Positions 60,231 to 64,000 of a stretch of 64,000 nt of DNA are shown here, in pieces (the first letter of the stretch is position 1; every line of letters starts with the position of its first letter). This DNA comes from Rhizophagus irregularis (Eukaryota; Glomeromycota; Glomeromycetes; Glomerales; Glomeraceae): contig NC_089448.1 of NCBI RefSeq assembly GCF_026210795.1, forward strand, positions 1,860,001 to 1,924,000. Direction: 5' to 3'. The translations under genes were made by a program, and so were the position numbers. The notes below the pieces were generated by a model. The model made no database searches. It worked only from the letters and a program-made list of their open reading frames with translations, and had not been told where the DNA came from.

Positions 60231-61739
60231 ATACATGACACTAATGTATTCATATGTGTAAATATATTAGATCGGCTCCCAGGATCAATTCCTTGTTTAA
60301 AAATAGCCAGGATCGTATATATAATGCATGACGTGTTTGCATTTCATTTTATTCTGGTTTAAATTATATTTTTTCTCAGTTTATTAACAAAGAAAGTGTC
60401 CTTTTGCATGTTTACAAAAAGTTTAAATGTTCATTAACTGTTAAGTTAAATCCTGTAAACTAATCCAAAATTTAGAAATATAATAATTATTTAACCATTT
60501 TTAGTGAACTTATATTGGTAACTTTACCAACATGATTGACATAAAAGTATTTTAAATCTTTATTAGTAGTTTTTACGATGAGATTAAATGAGATTTTCGA
60601 AACACTTTCAATTTGTTATTATAATGTATATGAATCATATTGGAGATGATTATTTTTTAATATTCCCAGAATAAATCCTGTATGTTAAAGGTAAGTATAA
60701 TCTAAATAAGGTAAGTGAATTTAATAAATTTGAGTCAATAGGAAATTTTGGCGCGCAGCTGCGCGTTAGTACGTATCCAAATTTATTTTAGCGTTAATAG
60801 TTTTGGCAGTTAAAGCTAAATTCAGTACGGGATTAAATTTTAAGTTTTTGTTACAATCATAAAAAATGTTTATTTTACCACGTTTCACAGATAACAAAAA
60901 CCAATTATTTTTAATTGAAAGGAGATAGCAATCGGTTTTTCGCTGATGATAGGTCAATATATTTGAAAAAAAAATTGGTATATGTGATAAAAATCCGGTT
61001 TTTCACAGTTATTTCATAGAAGAATTTTTTAATTAAAATGTATAAATTCTAGAATATGCAAAATATAATTAACATGATAATAAATTTTGATCAATTAAAT
61101 AAATAATTTGAATAATAACAAATAATAATTAATTAGTAAATTCCTAAACTAAAAAAAAATCATAGAAAATTTATTGTAAATTGGTCGTCGATTCAATCAT
61201 TTATAAATAGATATTCAACGAAAAAATTGTTTTGGGCGATTTATTTTCACAAAAGAATTTATATGTTCACCTAAAAATCATCATTAAAAAAAAAAATATT
61301 TATATACGTAACAGTAGTGACATTCTAACGTCAGCGAAAATTTTTTCAAATTTTTTAGAGATAAAATTAAAAATCAATGTTTTTTTTAGAGAAAAGTTAA
61401 TTTGTAAAAGAACCTTAAATGGATTTTTTTTGTGTTAAATAGTTTTTTTCTCGTGATTATACAGTAGTTGTAGTATAGTAAAATTGTAGGTAACTGCTAT
61501 ATAGGTTATTATGTAATAAATTCGGCTTGTATCATTTATTTATTTTTCAATTATTTCTACAGTCTTATATGAATAAAACTCAGTCATACAGTGAATACTG
61601 CGCCTCATACACGCGATAGTTCGAGACGATATATTGATCATGTGATCAGTCATCTTGACAAAAATATTGATTTAAACACCGATCTTTAGAAAAAAAATTC
61701 CAGTTATTTTTCAATTACTCTTATTCCTAGGAAGCAAGA
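60231..61739. other. AT-rich intergenic DNA
   Basis: I see no gene or clear element. Confidence 0.4.
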
Positions 61740-61869
61740 GTAGAAGGAAAGAAACTCAACCCGGAATTAAAGACCCAAAACGAGAGCCTCCTGTTCCTAT
61801 TCTTACACGAAAAGAATATCCCTCTCTTCATCTTGTTTATTATAACAAGAAATATTATTTTAATGAAGT

Positions 61870-62680
61870 TTTGCATTCCCTTTTTTGAAACTCACTTCCG
61901 ATTTCCGAAAAAATTAAGTGTGTGAAAAAATTTTTTAAAAAATTTCAAACTTCCTTTTTCGAAACTTATTATTATCTGGGATTCTAGTTTTTTAACAGAG
62001 CTGATTCCCTAATCTCTACAAGAAGGACGAAACTTAAAGTATTTTGGAGTTCGGAACTAATTTTTCCTACAAAAAAGAAAAAAAATTAAATAAAATCTTT
62101 TTTTTAAAAAGGTTTGAATCATTTTTTTGAAATTTATCTGAAATTTCAGTTTTCAGGTTGAAGCCAGTTTTCTACAAAAATGAAAACTAAAAAAAAATTT
62201 TTTTAAAAAAAGCTTCAAATTCATTTTTTTGAAACTTACAATATTTTGAAATCGGTTTCCAAGTCAGAGTGGATTCCTTACAAAAAGAAAAAATAAGAAT
62301 AAGTTTTTTTTTAAAAAGTTTCAAATTTATTTTTTCGAAACTTACCATTACCTGGATTCTCGATTTTAAGTTGGAGCCGATTTTCCTACAAAAATGGAAA
62401 AAGAAAGTTTAAAAGAAAAGTTTTTTGTTACAGTAAAGTTACGAATATATTCTTCGAAACTTATCTGAGATTATGGTTTCCAAGTTGGAGCAGATTTCCC
62501 TACAAAAAAGAAAAAAGAATGTTTTTTATCTGTTTTGTAGAAAATTTAGCTCCGACTTAGAAACTGGAATCCTAAGTTTCAAAAAAAAAACGAATTCGAA
62601 ACTTAAAAATAAAAAAAAAATTTTTTCTCTAGTTTTGAATTCTTTTTTTTTTTTTTGAAACTTACCTGTCCCAAGCGTCC
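61870..62680. repeat. Degenerate tandem repeat, ~90-120 bp unit, A/T-tract rich
   Basis: At least six units recur. Each combines CCTACAAAAA(A)GAAAAA, an A/T hairpin (TTTTTTTAAAAAG), TTCAAATTTATTTTTTCGAAACTTA and a TTCCAAGTTGGAGC-like stretch. The CCTACAAAAAAGAAAA part resembles the reverse complement of the LINE 3' UTR repeats at 18720-19150, so this may be an expanded relative. Confidence 0.6.
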
Positions 62681-62699
62681 AAACTCATCTAAAAGTTAG

Positions 62700-64000
62700 C
62701 AAATCCGAGTCACAGAGATCCTACGTCTAAAAAAGAAAGAATAAAAATTATTACAGAATAAAGAAATTAAATAAATAATACACTCACCAAAATCCCGCGT
62801 CCATAGAGCCAAAAAAATGCCTAAAAAAGAAAAAAATGAAACGGTTCTCCTAGCGTTTCGTTGAAACTATTATTCTTTTTTAGACTTTTAAATATTTCGA
62901 AAGTATATTAAAAGTATAAAAGTTTAAAAAAATGTAAACTGCGATTGCTGCTGTAGTTATTAGTTCATGTAGTCTTATTCCACATTAATTATTTATTTGT
63001 TTATCGTTTACTATTAACGTTAATGAAAATAGATCTTTTCTCTCTAGTTTTCTTTCAAAAAATATTTTAAATGTTTTGTTAATAAAGTTATGATCCCTCC
63101 TCTCTTACCCATATTGATAAAAAAATATCAGAAGTATAAAGTATTGTCATAAAGTTATAGAAATTTCATAATGTCATAACAAATATATTTTTTATACTGT
63201 AAATATTTTCAGCACTTTGGTCAGACTAAACACTCGAAAAATACCTAAGAAAAATTTTTGTAAGATATGTTAATATTGCACATTAATGTTTGCTAGTCTA
63301 GCTTGAAATTATGGTGGTTGAATAATATTAAGATGCATTTGTCTTTTACTTTTAGAGTATAAACGGAACGAATGCTTTAGAGTTTTAGACCTTTAGTCAA
63401 AAAAATAAGTTATTCAGTAAGTATTGAAATTTTGTATATTAACTTTCATGGGGAGCTTAAATAGTTGCGAAGGTACAAAATTTTTTTTAATAACATTAAG
63501 ACGCATTCCTTTAATAAAAATTTCAGGTTAAATACTATTATCATTTAATAACATTAATGGATTGTGGTTTTGGCATTAATTTAATAAACTTTTACTTAGA
63601 GTAAACTTTGTATTTTCAAGATTAAACTAATACTTTTTAAATAAAATAAATAATTTTATTATGATTTATTAATTAAAATCTTTAAATATTCAAAATTGCA
63701 TAAAAATGTAAATTTTTAAAAAATTTTTGACGCGCGCGAAAAAAAAAAAAATATTTTCTATTTTCTAGGATAAATGAATGTTACATGAAAATGTGTGGTT
63801 GAACCAATAATATTCAGAAGGAGGGATAAAGTTGTAATTTCCGTAATTTTCCGACCTCTTGTAATTGGTGTTCGGAATGGGTGATCACTGCGGTAAAAAT
63901 TGCCTGCAGTGAGAACTCTTAAAATGCTGCATAAATTCTTAATTCATAATAAAATAATGTACGTTAGTATCATGTGGATGAAGTCCCCGATAATGAACGA
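62700..64000. other. AT-rich intergenic DNA to the window end
   Basis: I see no gene. AATAACATTAAGACGCATT-like sequence occurs near 63323 and again near 63490, a weak local duplication. Confidence 0.4.

Noticed and set aside
1-64000. tRNA, rRNA genes and CRISPR arrays
   Set aside because: Looking on both strands, I found no cloverleaf with canonical A and B boxes, no rRNA-like block and no regularly spaced repeats. The organism is a eukaryote, so CRISPR is not expected.

Overview
The window looks like nuclear DNA of a Glomeromycotina (arbuscular mycorrhizal) fungus, most likely Rhizophagus or a close relative. The DNA is very AT-rich, introns are short (roughly 60-180 bp) with GT...AG ends, and gene density is low. 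The gene content is the expanded repertoire known from that group: a tyrosine-kinase-like (TKL) kinase fused to Sel1 repeats, tandem F-box/LRR-like genes, a RING/TPR protein and MULE transposase relics. This assignment comes from recognising families, not from a database search.

Layout. 1-2.2 kb: a multi-exon MULE-transposase-like gene, broken by a frameshift and a stop. 5.0-6.4 kb: a three-exon multi-pass membrane protein on the minus strand, lying between two direct copies of a ~0.86 kb repeat. 7.5-8.7 kb: a TIR element with TA target duplications. 9.6-19.2 kb: an almost full-length LINE (zinc-knuckle ORF1; APE endonuclease, reverse transcriptase and RNase H in ORF2), each ORF interrupted by one in-frame TGA. 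20-22 kb: decayed gene fragments, including an F-box relic. 23.5-25.0 kb: an F-box gene. 28.0-33.6 kb: a five-exon kinase-Sel1 gene of 1703 aa. 33.6-38 kb: small transposons and an internally deleted LINE derivative. 39.8-41.0 kb: a three-exon gene for a secreted, Kex2-type repeat precursor. 42.4-46.0 kb: a RING/TPR protein of 1184 aa. 47.5-48.9 kb: nested MITEs with clear target duplications. 49.3-56.9 kb: three tandem F-box paralogues sharing a promoter-proximal block. 58-62.7 kb: MULE-derived and nested inverted-repeat elements, then an A/T-rich tandem repeat. The rest is AT-rich DNA in which I see no gene.

The most interesting locus is 39808-40993. After joining two tiny exons to the large third exon, it encodes a 333-aa protein with a signal peptide. 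It carries eleven YGY cores, each followed by a KR dibasic site and preceded by DA or DA-EA-EA dipeptides. This is the layout of yeast alpha-factor (Kex2, Ste13-type dipeptidyl aminopeptidase, Kex1). A second half follows, made of 37 KRQEE units in two blocks. The predicted mature product would be an unusually short Tyr-Gly-Tyr peptide, or a modified derivative of it.

No operon-like logic links the genes. The kinase-Sel1, F-box and RING/TPR genes belong to signalling and ubiquitin families that are expanded in these fungi, and the spaces between genes are dominated by nested transposons.
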